Assembly: GCA_033060915.1 (NCBI GenBank) | Contig: CM065398.1 | Location: 3,808,501 to 3,872,500, forward strand | DNA length: 64,000 bases | Reading direction: 5' to 3' | From: Euryodendron excelsum | Taxonomy: Eukaryota > Streptophyta > Magnoliopsida > Ericales > Pentaphylacaceae | Part shown: piece after piece, positions 46,205-58,660 of the stretch | Position numbering within the stretch: the first letter of the stretch is position 1 | How the letters are laid out: every line of letters begins with the position of its first letter | Position numbers and translations under genes: made by a program | Notes under the pieces: model-generated | What the model was told of the DNA's origin: nothing | Seen by the model: only the letters and a program-made list of their open reading frames with translations | The model's database searches: none

Positions 46205-47226
46205 CTATGATTGGGTATCGTCGATCTCCTCAGGAGTACCTCCATCAACTGCCGTGGAAGTAGAGTCCTCTTGCATCTCCACAGCAGAGAGATCCAGGGC
46301 TAGGAAGAGCTTAGTCACAGTCCGTTTGCAGTCGGTGAAGCCTTGACTGAAAGCCTTGGCTAGCTCCACATCGTACCATGCAGTAGCTTACTCAGCCTGC
46401 TTAGCCTTTCTCAAAGCCTCGGATAGTTCAACATCACACCCGACAACAACCTTCTCTACCTGCTCAGCCGTAGCCAATGCCGCCTCCAAGGCTCCATTGG
46501 TATCTCCAGCCTTAGCCTCAACAATGGCCTTCAGAGCCTTCTCGACCTCTAGGGCCTCATCCAGGGACTTTAGTTCAACCTGGCGACCGTGAGCTCCTGG
46601 AAGACCTTGTTTGAGTTCTCTAGCTCCATTTTTAAGGAGACAACCTGCTTCCTAGAAGCCTCCAGCTCCTTCTTCAGCTCATTGATCTGGGCGTCACACG
46701 AGACTTGGTGAACCCCTAGACGAACCACCCTGGTAATCACATGAGCGGGCAAAAGAGTCAGGTTAGGATGATACGTATGTGAAAAAAGATGAACTTGATT
46801 AACCACACAAAAGAGTTAGCTTCGCCATATCATGGCAGAGATCCCGATTGAGCATTAGTGGGGAATCCCTTTGATAGTTTCCAGATTTGCAGGCTCCATG
46901 ACAGTTTTCACAATCTTCATAGTAAGATGCCAGTACTTGAAGACCGTCTTAGAGGGGAAGGCAGCCAAAACTTCCCTCAGAGCAGGACGATGCATCCTAG
47001 ATGATTGCCCAACAGATGTGCCAACAGGCATCGAGGGAAGAGCGGGCCCTGACCCCTCACCGGCCAACACAGTCTCGGGAGGTAGAACAGGCGAAAGAGG
47101 AGGAGACATTGATCCACCCCTACCAACAGCAGGCTCGACGTGACTGGAAGGAATGGAGACGAACTTGGGAACAAAAGCAACAAAGTTGGTGACATTTTTC
47201 TCCTTGCCAATCTTAATAGCGACCAT
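46205..47226 (-). pseudogene. Antisense coiled-coil ORF of the Tat element
   Basis: This ORF lies opposite to gag-pol. From 47226 it opens with ATG and a short basic start, then a Pro/Ser-rich region (SMSPPLSPVLPPETVLAGEG) and a conserved-looking FKYWHLTMKIVKTVMEP segment. After stops and frame changes a long alpha-helical, coiled-coil-like part follows. It includes INELKKELEASRKQVVSLKM, KSLDEALEVEKALKAIVEAK and LEAALATAEQVEKVVVGCDV, then DVELAKAFSQGFTDCK. An acidic C-terminus ends EEIDDTQS and TAG at 46207-46205. Two in-frame stops and at least one frameshift make it non-functional. Extra antisense ORFs are described in Tat-lineage elements; their function is unknown. Confidence 0.65.
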
Positions 47227-47641
47227 TTTTACCTTCTTGGTAATCGATGCCGATGCCTACCCAGGCTAGAGAGCCATCTATTTGTACTTTAATTTACTTT
47301 CTACAGACTTCTATGTTTGTTTGACCAATTGACCACCTGAGCCTTGTCAAGAACGTGCTCTGCCATTGCTAGGTTCCCGATCAACAGCCCTGCACAAGGA
47401 ACGCAGCTCCAAGTTAGCAGCTTTAAGAGAATGGGCCAAATATATGCTCTGAAAATGGCAACGTGCACTTTCTAGAGGCTCCTCAGTGGTTGTCCTAGGA
47501 TCATGTACAAGACCTGCGACCAAACTCGATCAGGCCCTAGACAAGTCAGTGAAAGAGGAAGCCTAGGGCTAGATCACTTACCTATCAGGTGCTTTACCCT
47601 TAAGGCCGAAATATCGGGCTTTGGGCCAAATAAGCACATAC
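47227..47641. other. Tat internal sequence upstream of the antisense ORF
   Basis: No clear frame. This is the likely promoter/leader side of the antisense ORF. It is cut at 47642 by the second giant LTR. Confidence 0.4.
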
Positions 47642-50600
47642 AGTAAACACCTTATTTTCGCCCACTTGGCAATCTCCAGCCCGATTGGACTCATATTCAA
47701 ACTAACACAGACACATTCAAGTCCAAACCAATTTTCCAGACTCAATCCAGTTAATCAAACTGCTTCGCGGGCCTGCCAGGCCTTATAGAGGTAAAATGAC
47801 AAAAATGCCCTTAAGGCATTATTCGGTTCAATTCCAGTTGGCACGTCTTCCTAAAGATGGTAAGTCTGTATTTCAGCCTCAACTCTGGTTCCAATTCCAG
47901 TCTAGACCAGTCAAACTTAAGTCAGCACGTCTCTCACAGAAAATTAATCCTTGAGACGGCAAGTCCATCCAGTATGACACATTTATCGAGAAAGCATAAA
48001 ATCCCTAGGAACAGTAAGTCCCTTCACACCCGTCAACTGGGACGAGACCCAAGTCCTTAAGATGGTAGAGTGATTCACTTCTGGCGCCTACTAGCCCACC
48101 AACGTAGAATATTTGCTATTCGGCATGTCGATCTAGAAAATACCTAAGGCCCCGAAAGATAAGACCATCCAATAGCTTCTCGAGATCAGGAAGTCTTCGA
48201 AATGAACGCATGCCGTCAGAGTGACAAAAACCCTCACAAATATCACAACTGTTAGAGTGACAAAAACATTCATAAACAGGTCGACATCGGAAATGTTAAC
48301 AAACCCCCTATGTCACGGGACCGAATAGGCCTCTTGGCCATGGCACGTTTACTGGAGGATGGGATACCTTGAAATACCAACTCGTCACACACTGTCAGAG
48401 TGATGAAAACACTTGAAACTCTGGTGAACACCAGTGCCTGCTAGCCCATTCTAATGAAAAATGACTAAACTGCCCCTTAAGCCCCACTAATGCGCTTCTC
48501 GAGAAAGTACCTAAGACCATAGAGCGATAAGTCTACCTTCCAAGAATGTCTTGGAAATAATCTAGTATATTCTAGTGCCTTTCAATCGCTTTCGGATCGA
48601 TTCTGAGAGCATCTGATTAAAATGACCATTTTGCCCCTAGGTATCCAATTGCCTCCGAGAACCACACTGACTCTGGGTATCAAACCAGTTATCTTCCAAG
48701 GATACTTCTAATAGTATTCCAAACTTTTCAATACCGTCCCGGACCATTCTGAGTCCATTCTGGTAAACTCGGTTTAAAATGATCGTTTTGCCTTTAGTAG
48801 GCCAGTCGCCTTTTCCTGCCACACTGACTCTAAGTATCAAAACAAAAATCTCTCAGATTGCTCTTAATAGTGTTTTCAAACTTCAAGTCTTTTCAAGGAC
48901 CACTCCAGGTCGATCTCGATGCTCTGTCGGTTTAAATGACCTTTTTGCTCCTAGTGGGCCAGTTACCCTTTTCAACTATCCGGCTTTGGTTATTAAGCTG
49001 TTTACCTTCAGGACATCCTTTCAAGGGTTCTCGTCCATTCCTGACTGAGTCTGGTTATGCGGGACCTTTCCGATCATTCCTGGACTTTTTAGAGTTACTT
49101 CTAATGAAGCCAGGCCAAAAATTGCATGGTAGTCACTAGGGTAGGCGCCCAAATCTTCTGCCTTGCATCCCAAGAGTCAAAGATTTATTTTTTATTGCCC
49201 TAAAAAGTTTCCTGAAGGAGTGGCGCCATGCCAAATTTTGGCATGGCGCCATTGCAAAAGGCCCCAAGAGGATTTTTGCTGGCCTATAAATATAGGTCAC
49301 CCCCTACATATTCTGGGTCCGCAAAATCGCTCCAGAAACTCTGTCTCTTGAAAAATAGACTTTAAGTTGCCTCAAAACCCTAATTCTCTTAAGTCTCTTT
49401 CAAACCCTAGCCTCCATACAATCCATGCACTCAAGCCCTAATCTATACACTTTAAACCGCAGTCTTTAAGCTCCATTGAAGGTTAAGTCCAGCCCCTTGG
49501 AAGCTCTTGGAGATCATCTCAAAGTTCAAGCAAGTCCTTCATTGAAGCATTCAACCAAAGAAGAAGACAAAGTAGGGTTTCTAGTTAAATTATGTAATCC
49601 TCCTTTCTCTCTTTTCTCTCCTAGTCCATTTGGACTATTCTTTATTTTAATTCCCATCTTCTACCCCCTTTTCTTGCATGCTTGAAACAAGAGACCTCCC
49701 AGTTTATGCCTAGGAAGGCCTTGGAAGGAATCACCATGTTGGGGATTTCCTTTGAGTGCAACCTAAGACGGTGTGGGTCCGACTCCCTTGATTATGTGGT
49801 AAAGCCTAACTTTGTATGTTCACGTCCCTATTGCATTGTAGTTGTTATATTCATGCATTGCATTCAATATCATATTCAAGGTTGTTTTCAAATTTACATT
49901 AAAGATTGTTTTCAAACTTGCATTCAAAAGAGTGGTTTTCAAAGTTGTTTTCAAAACCACACTCTTATGATGATTCTAGCCATTTTATGGTTAGGGTTGT
50001 TTTAGGAGAGTGTTATATTCAATATGACTATCAACATCTAAATTTGGATTCAAAACAATAAATTGTTTTCAAAACCACAACCCTAAGATGATTTTAACCA
50101 TTCCATAGTTAGGGTTGTTTTAGGAAAGTATTACATTCAATGAGACCATCAAAGTCCATATTAAGGTTTCAAACCCTAATTGTTGTCAAAATCACAACCC
50201 TAGAATGGTTCTAATTTTCTCATGATTAGAATCATTTTAGGAAAGTGAGATATTTAAGAGACTTGCAAAAGTCTATATTCAAGCCTCTTTCTAAATAGTT
50301 TTGTAAATCTACTTCCTAAAAGGTCTTTTCAAAGATACACTTTCCAAAAACTCTTTATCTTGAAGTCCAAGTCAAAACCCTAAAGTTCATGTTTAGGAAA
50401 CCCTAGTTTTTTCACATAAAATCATGGCTTTCTATTTGCATCAAATCATAGATTTTCAAAACTCTTTTCTACATGAAATTATAAATTTTCTAATCAAAAG
50501 TCACGTAAAATGATAGATTTCCAAAACTAAAGGTTTACAAATTCAAGTCAAATAAAATCTTGTCCGAATAGGAAACCAAATCAAATATCCTATTTTTGGA

Positions 50601-51500
50601 AATAAAATCTAATATTTTATTTTAGGAAATAGAAATCAAATTTTTCTTAATTTCAATCTTTCCTAATTTCAAAACCTTCCAAAAATAAAACTTTCCTTTT
50701 TCGATTGAAATCAAATCTTTCCAATTTAAGTGCATTGCATAAACCTTAGCTCTTAGGATTACTTAAATCCCAAGTTACCTCAAAACTAGGTCAAATCTTT
50801 TTCAAACGTGACCTTTCCTAAATCAAACATTTCCAAATTCAAACCTTTTTTTAATTCAAGTGTTTCCAAAGTCAAAACTTTCCTAAAATAGAATTTTCCT
50901 AATTTGAAACTTTTCTAAAATCAAACTTTTCAATTACATGTTTAAACCCTAGATTGCATAAACCTTAGGATGCAAAAGCCTTAGTTCAACCTAGCGCTAA
51001 GTTAGGAAATTTCAACTCTTTTCTAAATCTTAGGTCTAAACCAAGATGGTTTTCAAACCTTAATTCAAGTCAAGATGATTTCAAAGTTTAATTCAAACTT
51101 TTTACAACAAGTCCAAGTTCAATTTCAAAGTTTAATTTTGAGTTCAAGTTTTATTGCAAAGTCAATTCCAAGTTCAATTTCAAAGTCAATTTCAAATCAA
51201 AGTTTAATTTCAAATCTTCAAATCAAAGTTCAAATCAAACCCTTTTCAAGTCAAACTTTTCAAAGGCCTTAAAGTGTCTATTCAAATCAAACAAGACCTT
51301 AAAGAGTTTATTTTCAATCAGACCCTGAGTCCGAACTACAACTGAGCTGATTCCAAACAAAGAGATACGTAGGCAACCCTTATGGGTGCTGTCACGACCT
51401 TTTGCCAAAATTCCAATTTCCTTTCTAAATACTTTTCATGCACTTGCATATCATGTATCATATCATTTCTAAAGTGATGGCTCAAACTTCATTCCAAAGA
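47642..51500 (+). mobile_element. Giant gypsy-type LTR, copy B, 3' truncated
   Basis: Same family as 38566-44639 but in opposite orientation. The start AGTAAACACCTTATTTTCGCC matches TGTAAGCACC..TTTTTGCCC of copy A. GCCCACTTGGCAATCTCC follows in both. Plus-strand TATA box CCTATAAATATAGG is near 49285. GATACGTAGGCAACCC near 51366 is the 3' landmark. After about 51500 sequence matching the last 0.5 kb of copy A is missing, and the Tat 3' LTR begins at once. The 49400-51300 part is dominated by TTCAAAAC / TTTCAAATC-type repetitive wording. No coding frame is seen. Confidence 0.65.
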
Positions 51501-51980
51501 TATAGGGGCGACAGACCGACCAGAGAGCCAGCAAGGTCCCCAGCCCGACCAGTGCCCTTAGAGTCTCTTGGCGCCACCTGGGACCTGAGATGTTATTTGC
51601 GATCGTATCTTTTGAATAAGCAATCAACCACAATCCGGTGGATCAACCAAGACTCAAGGGATCAATCAGGATTTAGGGAATTAGAATTAGATCGAATTGC
51701 TAAGATCTAGGAGAAGTAATCATGCAAAAAATGGGAGCAATCGTATCAAGATCGCAGAAGGAGCCAACTATAAATAGTGGGCTCAACCCCAACAAAAGGT
51801 ATGCCATTCACCCTCGCTCTCATTCTATTGTTCCAAACTCCCTTCTTGTGCTAACTTAAGTATCAAAGAATATTAGGCCGGCACCCCACCAGTGCTCAGT
51901 ATGGTTAGATTGTCTCTTACCCTTTGCAGGTGTTGAACATTGATCAGGAGGAGTGACCATACCAGTTAACTGCATCATCA
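51501..51980 (+). repeat. 3' LTR of the Tat element
   Basis: Partner of 30085-30535, ending CATCATCA. It contains the same CTATAAATAG box (near 51769). Differences from the 5' copy are mainly transitions plus small indels, including 18 extra bases near 51540-51558. No polypurine tract precedes it, because truncated copy B of the giant LTR abuts directly. Confidence 0.8.
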
Positions 51981-53500
51981 GCATTGATAAAGTAATAATC
52001 ATTCATTTGTTTGTGTTTCTCACCAAACGTATTTCTGTTTTTGAGAGTCCTTCGCACGAAGTCCTCCTTTCAAAGTCCTTGTTGGTGAAGGACTTCTAAT
52101 TACAGAAAACTATGCCCAACGATTAAGGTGCTTTAGTAGGAAAGAAAATGTATATGTGCAAATATTTGTCAAATGAAAATAGCAAGAACATTTATTTTAA
52201 TTTTTATTCACTTAATAGTGTAAATACTTTTGTACAAAATCATTTTAACTTAAAAGCATTGGATTAGGTGTCACCGCAGCTCCACGAAAAAAGGCCTTTA
52301 TGTTCTTTACATTAATCATCCCTTAGAGCAGGGTTGGACATCAGCCCAATGGCCCGCCTTGCCCATCCCACAAATTATAAGGCTTGGGCTCGATGTATAG
52401 GCCTAAAGCACCATGCTTGACAAATTTTCTTGTTTGTTTAGTTTGTGGGATTTTGTTTGAGGCGCAACCCTAGCCTGAGTACTCCATTTACACCCCATGT
52501 AATTTGAGCCAAAATTAGATAAATTTTTTGTGATTTAAAAGTAAACACATAACTTTTTTGTAGTTTGAACTTAATTGTAAAATAGATGAAAATTGTTAGA
52601 GTTAGCTGTGATTCTATCACAATGGTATTTTTGTCATTTTATTTCTCCCAATAGAATATCAAAAAAATAATCTTGCCATTTTATGTGAAAATAAAGGGTT
52701 GTCAACCATAAGGCCATTTATGTTATTTCATCAAATCTATCATGATTTCATCTACTTTGCAGATAAGTCTCAAACTATAAAATGGTTATATATTCATTTT
52801 AAACCCCCTTGAATGTGATTATCCCAAACATGTATTTATATGTATGCTAGAAATATACATATATATTTATGGCTAAATTAATTTCATTCTTTTATTCGCT
52901 TAAAAATGAAGCGGAAAAAAAAAAAGTAAACCATATAGGGAATGTCAGTTGTGCACAAAGATTCAGACTCCCAAGATGCAATCAAGCTCCCCTAGGAGAA
53001 AAATCTGCAGAATGTCCATGCTGAGGTGCAGGTGCTCCATTTATCATCGCCACAGAGATGGCAATCAGTGTGCAAACTATTTGACTAATGTAGGAGTGAA
53101 TAAACACAAGAAACTTGCTTCTAGCGGACATGATAGGGATTGCATTTGAGAGGGTTTTGAGCGCTTTGTTTGTTTTGTTTGTTTTGTTTGTTTTTTTTTT
53201 GTTTTTGTGACGGAATAAAAGATAACGAGTAAGGAATATTCAAAATACAATTAGGCAGTCCATCCTCATAAATACTATATACAGTTTTGACATCATTCAT
53301 ACATGCTTTATTGAAAGAGGGGAAAATTAGCATTATATATATATATATATATATATATTATCTCTACTATTATGGTGACCGCTTTTCCTTAAAGTTTCGA
53401 CTTACTTTTTCGTTGGACAATTTTGTTTTGTTTTGTTTTTTTTTTAAATCTCTACTTTTTTACTGGTTTTTTTTGGTAAGCCTTAGTGTACTAGCACAAT
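51981..53500. other. Unassigned sequence with microsatellites
   Basis: No gene recognised. There is (TTTG)n at about 53166-53205 and (TA)n at about 53334-53360. The 52320-52400 stretch has GGCCCGCC-type wording like hAT MITE ends, but no bounded element was found. Confidence 0.5.
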
Positions 53501-54379
53501 ATTTTTACAAATTTGTCCTTCTATGATGAGCGCTTTCCCTTAATTTTCGATTTGTTTTTTTTGACCATCAATGCTTCTAAATTTGCTTTTTTATTTAGCT
53601 TACATGCATGGTCAATATTGACTCACGTATTTAATTGGAACCCTCAAAATGTTGCGACGTTGTTACCCTAGAAAAAAAAAATTGACGGCATAGCTAGAGA
53701 CGATTTTGCCCTGATTTCTTGTGTGTAGATAAGTATTAGATTTTCAGCCAGATGCTTATCGTCTTATTTTTTGTGTTATCCGCTCATTTCTTGTCACGTT
53801 GCCTAATGTTTCGGGCTGATAGAAAAGTAGGGTGGGTGCTAACCTTTTTGCCTCTCACTTTCTTTTAAATTCCGGGTACTTGCTGGCATTTTTATGGAAC
53901 CCTCAGTGTACTCACACAGTGTTTTGGCGGTTTTGCCCTTCTAAAATTGAAATTGCCGAGTTGGCTTTTATATTGCGAAAGACTTATCTCTTCATTTTTT
54001 GTGCATGGTGGATAGGCGTCCACGTCTCCTCTTTACAAATATACGTCTCCTCTCTGTACAGATGGGATGTTTGCTTTTGTATCAGTCACATTTTTTATTC
54101 TTTTCTTGTCTTGTTTTGCTCCCACCTTCTCTTTCTGTTTTCCGCTCCATTTCTGCTCTTTGTTTTTTGAGATTTTGAACGATTCTTACAGATTGTCTTT
54201 GTTTTCTTTGCAGGTTTATGGATGGAAGGAGGTAGATCCAAGGCATCCCAGTGTTTTTCGAAGGAGACATGGGCTCTGCTTGGTCGGCTTAACCTCATCA
54301 TCTCCAGTGTGGTTGATCTGTTTTCAGAGGGAAGCTTTCTCCAGAAATCTACGTACTCCTACTGAAATTAAGAATGGTT

Positions 54380-54446
<67 letters not shown>

Positions 54447-57400
54447 TTATATAGACACTTTGAAATAGGGCTTTTATTTGTATAGTTTATTGGGCTTTAC
54501 CGCTTTAGTACTGTGCTTCTATTGATATTCTTTAGCAGTTTTGCTCTCTCCATGGTGGTCAAAAAGTTAATATATTTTGTAGATTGGAGTTCTCATATTG
54601 GAGGCCGAGTTGACGTTCTCACCGTTCCATGTATCGTTTTTTGTTTACTATCTTGTTCTTCTCTTCGCTTTGAGTTTTGTTTTGTTTTGTTTTTTTTATT
54701 TTTTATTTTGTGTTTTTTCCATTCTCAGTCGAGGGTTTGTGATAGTCTCCATGGGTGACCAAGCTTAGATGTGTTTTTTCGTTGTTGTGCTGCTTTGTTT
54801 ACAGATTTGAGGATTTTAATCAGGTTTTTAGTATTTTTGCTCTTTTTTTATTCTTCAATTTGTCTGTGTATGTTTTCTTATATTTTTTTTTTCATGGCTG
54901 TTTGATTGTTAATTTCATTTTTATTGACTACTTTGATGGTATTGTTCGGTTTTTGAAGTGATCTATGTTTTTTTTTTGTTTTAGTTTATCTTTGTGTTTT
55001 TTGTGCATTTTTACTATTTTTCTTCTTCCATTTTCTAATTATCTTTGCTCCTATCTTGAATCTCGATTCCGTCTTTGTTCTTTTCATATTTTTTTTTTTT
55101 GTGGATGTTAGATTTTTTTTGTGTTTTTCGTGTATTTTTACTATTTTTCTTCTTCGATTTTTTAATTATTTTTGCTCCTATCTTGAATCTCGATTCCGTC
55201 TTTGTTCTTTTCATATTTTTTTTGTGGATGTTAGATTTTTGTAAGATATTTCGTTTTATTTGTTGATTTGAGGGTTTTGTTAAGTTTTTCAATTTTTTGT
55301 TGTTGGATATTTGACTTTTATTAGAGATTGAGTTCTTATTGGTTGATTTGAGGATTATGTTTGGTTTCTTCAGTAATTGGTAGGGTATGATTAGAAACTG
55401 TAATAATTTTAAGATTTCTAAGACATATAGAATGCCATCCACCACTTGATTTCTTGGTAGTAGAGAACCTAATGTTGTAAATTTTCACTCTTCTCACGTT
55501 GTAATTATGTTTTGGATATTTTTATCATTCATTCTTTTTTGGCATAGGTACAAGTTTTTTTTATCATTCATTCATGTTGTGGATCTTTGTGGTACTTCCA
55601 AATTTCTACAATTTCTAACCCAGTAGTTTGTTTCTAACTTTCTTTCTTTTCCCATATATTTTCTTGATTAAATTAACCTTTATTTTTTTTTAATGTATAA
55701 TTGTTAGCTTCTTATGTTATAGAAGGAAATGCAAGATTAGAGCACGTGGTTGTGACAAGAATCTAAGATATTTGACTATAGGCATTACCATAAGGAATCC
55801 AAGTTCTTTTTCTTTTTTTGTTTTGTATTTTAAAATTTGTTTCAAGCAACACCAATGAAACTACTCTTATGGTTAGTATTTTTTTTTTGGGTCCTAAAAA
55901 TAAAAAAATAATGTAATTTCATTGGAATCTTTGTACACAATACGCTAGAAGTTGATCATTTGAATCTGCACATTCCTCAGCATGAATTAAAAGGATGGTG
56001 TATTATTTTCTTTTTTTTTCCCCTTACAAATTTATTTTATCATATATACATGAACTTCTAAATTCTGTTGTGTAGTTTTTTTCCCCACATTCTGTTCTTG
56101 ATGTTGTGACTAAGAGAGAAATAAGGAGAAAGGAAAATAGATTATCATTTGTTCTTTTGTGTTTTTTTTCTTGGGAGGCGGCATCGAAAACATGAGTCTT
56201 ATTTCTTGTTGGGCTATTTTCGGATTAAATATATTGTGTGATATAATATTTTGTCTCTGAATGATGAATGAAAAATTAATAACCTGTAGTCCGCATCAAG
56301 GCACATGTATGAGTTCACAAAATGCGCCAACGATGCAAAGTAGTTGGTAATGTTATTAGTGCACTTGGTAATAATAAAATAAATAAAAAGCACAAAGGTG
56401 TTTATTTTCCTTATGTATCTGTTTAAGAGGAGGGCATGCATAGAGGTGGTGGGGGTTTTATGGTGGAAATTCTTTTACTAACTTTATGATTGTACAATTA
56501 TATTTATGTTGTTAGAGTGGATGAATTATATGATAAAGTACCATATTTTTAATCTCACTGACTTACAATTCTTTGAGAGCTTAAGTTACTGATAGGATAA
56601 AATTTGGGAAGAATCTGAATCATCTAATGCTTCATTTGGTGTTAGGAGGTACAAGATCTAAAAGGTGGCTTCAGAAAGGAAGATGTCAATTATTCCAGGC
56701 GAGGCATTTGAATGAATAGCTCAATTGTGTTCTTTTAAATATAATAATGCTCCATTTGGTTGCGAGACCTTCTAGCATCCTGTTTTAGATAAAGGGTACT
56801 CTGTTTCTTTACTACAATTATTGTTGGCAGAAGAAAAAAAAATTGTTGAAACGACATTCTGATAGATTGTACATAAAGGATTACAAAATGATATTGGATG
56901 TGAATTGTTTTCTCTCTGACAAGAGGCTTGATTTTAATTTAGTTAGATTTACATCAAATTTGGAAACACAATTTTTTTATTTTTATTTTTATTTTTGTAC
57001 ATTAGTTATGATTGTACATTTAAGCTGCTTATATACGTGGATTGAGAAGTTTTTTATTTTTATTTTTATTATTTTTTTATCATCAATTTAGAATCATGTG
57101 TGTTTCTTTTTCTTATTTGTACTCCCTAGGGTTTTGATATTGGACTTCAGGGTATATTACTTTTGCAATGTGATGTTTTATTTGACATTATTACTCTGAA
57201 ATGAATAAAAACAGGCTGGCTGTTAAATGTTAAGTGTGTTAGAAATTTAGTGGTTTGGGTCATGCTTACTATTGGTGTTATTTTCCCGGTGAGATAAATA
57301 ATTATTTGTATGAGATCACTATTTTATTCCTTAATTAGGAATGGAAAGGATTGTTTCGTTTAATGTCTCTGCTAATATAACGGGTTAGGCAAATTTTTGT

Positions 57401-57770
57401 CATTACCACATGGTGTGAAGAGAATTAATCTATAGATATACCAAACACTGCCAACTACAAAAGCAGATATTACTCTCTTCCTCTGTATCATTTTACTTCT
57501 AGGTATTTTTTGGTTCCAACTTCTTAGTACACGATGACAAGAAACTGAGCTATAATGCTATAGATACACAAATGTCCACATGTCCCTTCGTAACAATTTT
57601 CTTTTCTGTGTTCTGGACTTCAAATTGTACCTCATGAATCCCACAACTTTTGCAGCTTGAAGGTATTCTCTTATTTGTAGCATTTTTTGTTTGGTTCTAA
57701 CAGCCTCCAGAAGTTGAGACGAGCTTTTTGGTTATGTATTATTGCAATGTTTTTCATTGCATCTGTTTAT
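53501..57770. other. T-rich region, possibly transcribed, no protein recognised
   Basis: Long plus-strand T-rich stretches with TTTTGTTTTG wording and a (CT)n-(AT)n run (about 54379-54450). One stretch (54214-54378, after a TTTGCAG acceptor-like site) is less repetitive and open but matches nothing recognised. Composition resembles introns or 5' leader sequence of a plus-strand transcript. No exon chain could be built. Confidence 0.35.
54991..55241 (+). repeat. Tandem duplication, two 127-bp units
   Basis: Units 54991-55117 and 55118-55241 are nearly identical. Both contain ATCTTGAATCTCGATTCCGT and GTGGATGTTAGATTTTT. Differences are single bases and T-run length. Confidence 0.85.
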
Positions 57771-58660
57771 TGGTTAGCAAATGAGAATCATATTGAATGA
57801 AGACAGTACCGAGTTATTATTTGGTAATAATTTATGCAAGATTTGGGCTTTTCGCCACAAAAAGAAATAACTTTTGTCAATTAACTTAAGAGGATGAGCT
57901 GCACGTCCAAACTTATGTGCAGGAGTACCGAGTGTATTAGCATGAAAAGGAAATTTATACTGGAGAACATTGTATTCTTTGATGTAGATACCTGACAAAA
58001 GAAAGGGGAGGGAAAAAAAACAGATAATAAAATTAGCTGCCTCGCATTACTTCGATGATTTAGAAGGTTCTGCTAAAACTTCAAAGGTCTTTACAAACCA
58101 ATTGTGAGAAATTTTGAATTATATTGTGGAGAATTTATAGAAGTTTATTAATATGTATAAGATTATTTTGGTTCCTTTTCTTCCCTCTTGGGAAAAATTT
58201 GAGGTTTTCCTGAGCATGCAAAAAATTTTCTACTGAGCTATCAAAAATACGAACTTCCAATTCAATGCTAACCTTATAAAAGATAAAAAGCCCGTGCCTT
58301 GCACAAGCAACTTCCAATAGTATACATATATATATATATATATATATCTATATTAGCCTCCCCAAAACAAAACTTTGTCGCGATCGGGTTGATGCCCTCT
58401 GCCTGTAGTGTGGGAAACTTTTCCTTCATGAATGGCGCCTTTTCTACACTATTTTTTAAGGGTAACACTGATGTATGTGTGTAGTTGCAAAGACAACACG
58501 CATAATTGAGAAGACAAATGATGGAATCAATCAAACCAAAGCATCATCAATAAACTGCATGTCCCAACATGGGATTCATCATTTTGCAGATACATATCAT
58601 GTTATAATTCTACTGTTAGTGGGACAGTGCTAGGAATGACCAACCACATAGAGGGCGGAA
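57771..58660 (-). other. Two unassigned open stretches on the minus strand
   Basis: Minus-strand frames at 58470-58350 (KAPFMKEKFPTLQAEGINPI) and 57985-57830 (FPFHANTLGTPAHKFGRAAH) look more protein-like than the surroundings. A (TA)n run (about 58322-58347) separates them. No family or linking exons recognised; may be relics of a transposon or gene. Confidence 0.2.

Larger units (their letters stand above)
30085..51980 (+). mobile_element. Ty3/gypsy retrotransposon, Tat lineage, dead and multiply interrupted
   Basis: This is the shell of the nested block. In order: 5' LTR (30085-30535), primer site, gag (about 30573-32200), protease region (32200-32500), RT and RNase H, and a second archaeal-type RNase H (34430-36150). 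Then come 69-bp tandem repeats (36395-37084), an antisense coiled-coil ORF (46205-47226) and the 3' LTR (51501-51980). Dual RNase H, tandem repeats and an antisense ORF downstream of pol are known features of the Tat lineage. No integrase was found. Over about 205 aligned LTR bases (box from the TATA onward) I count roughly 34 differences, mostly transitions, so the insertion is old. No target duplication was recognised at the outer ends (AAACA against GCATT). Either an end is mis-set or the copy has been rearranged. Confidence 0.75.

Noticed and set aside
53287..55266. Hydrophobic open frames suggesting membrane proteins
   Set aside because: Phe/Leu/Ser content follows directly from T-rich and CT/AT repeat DNA.
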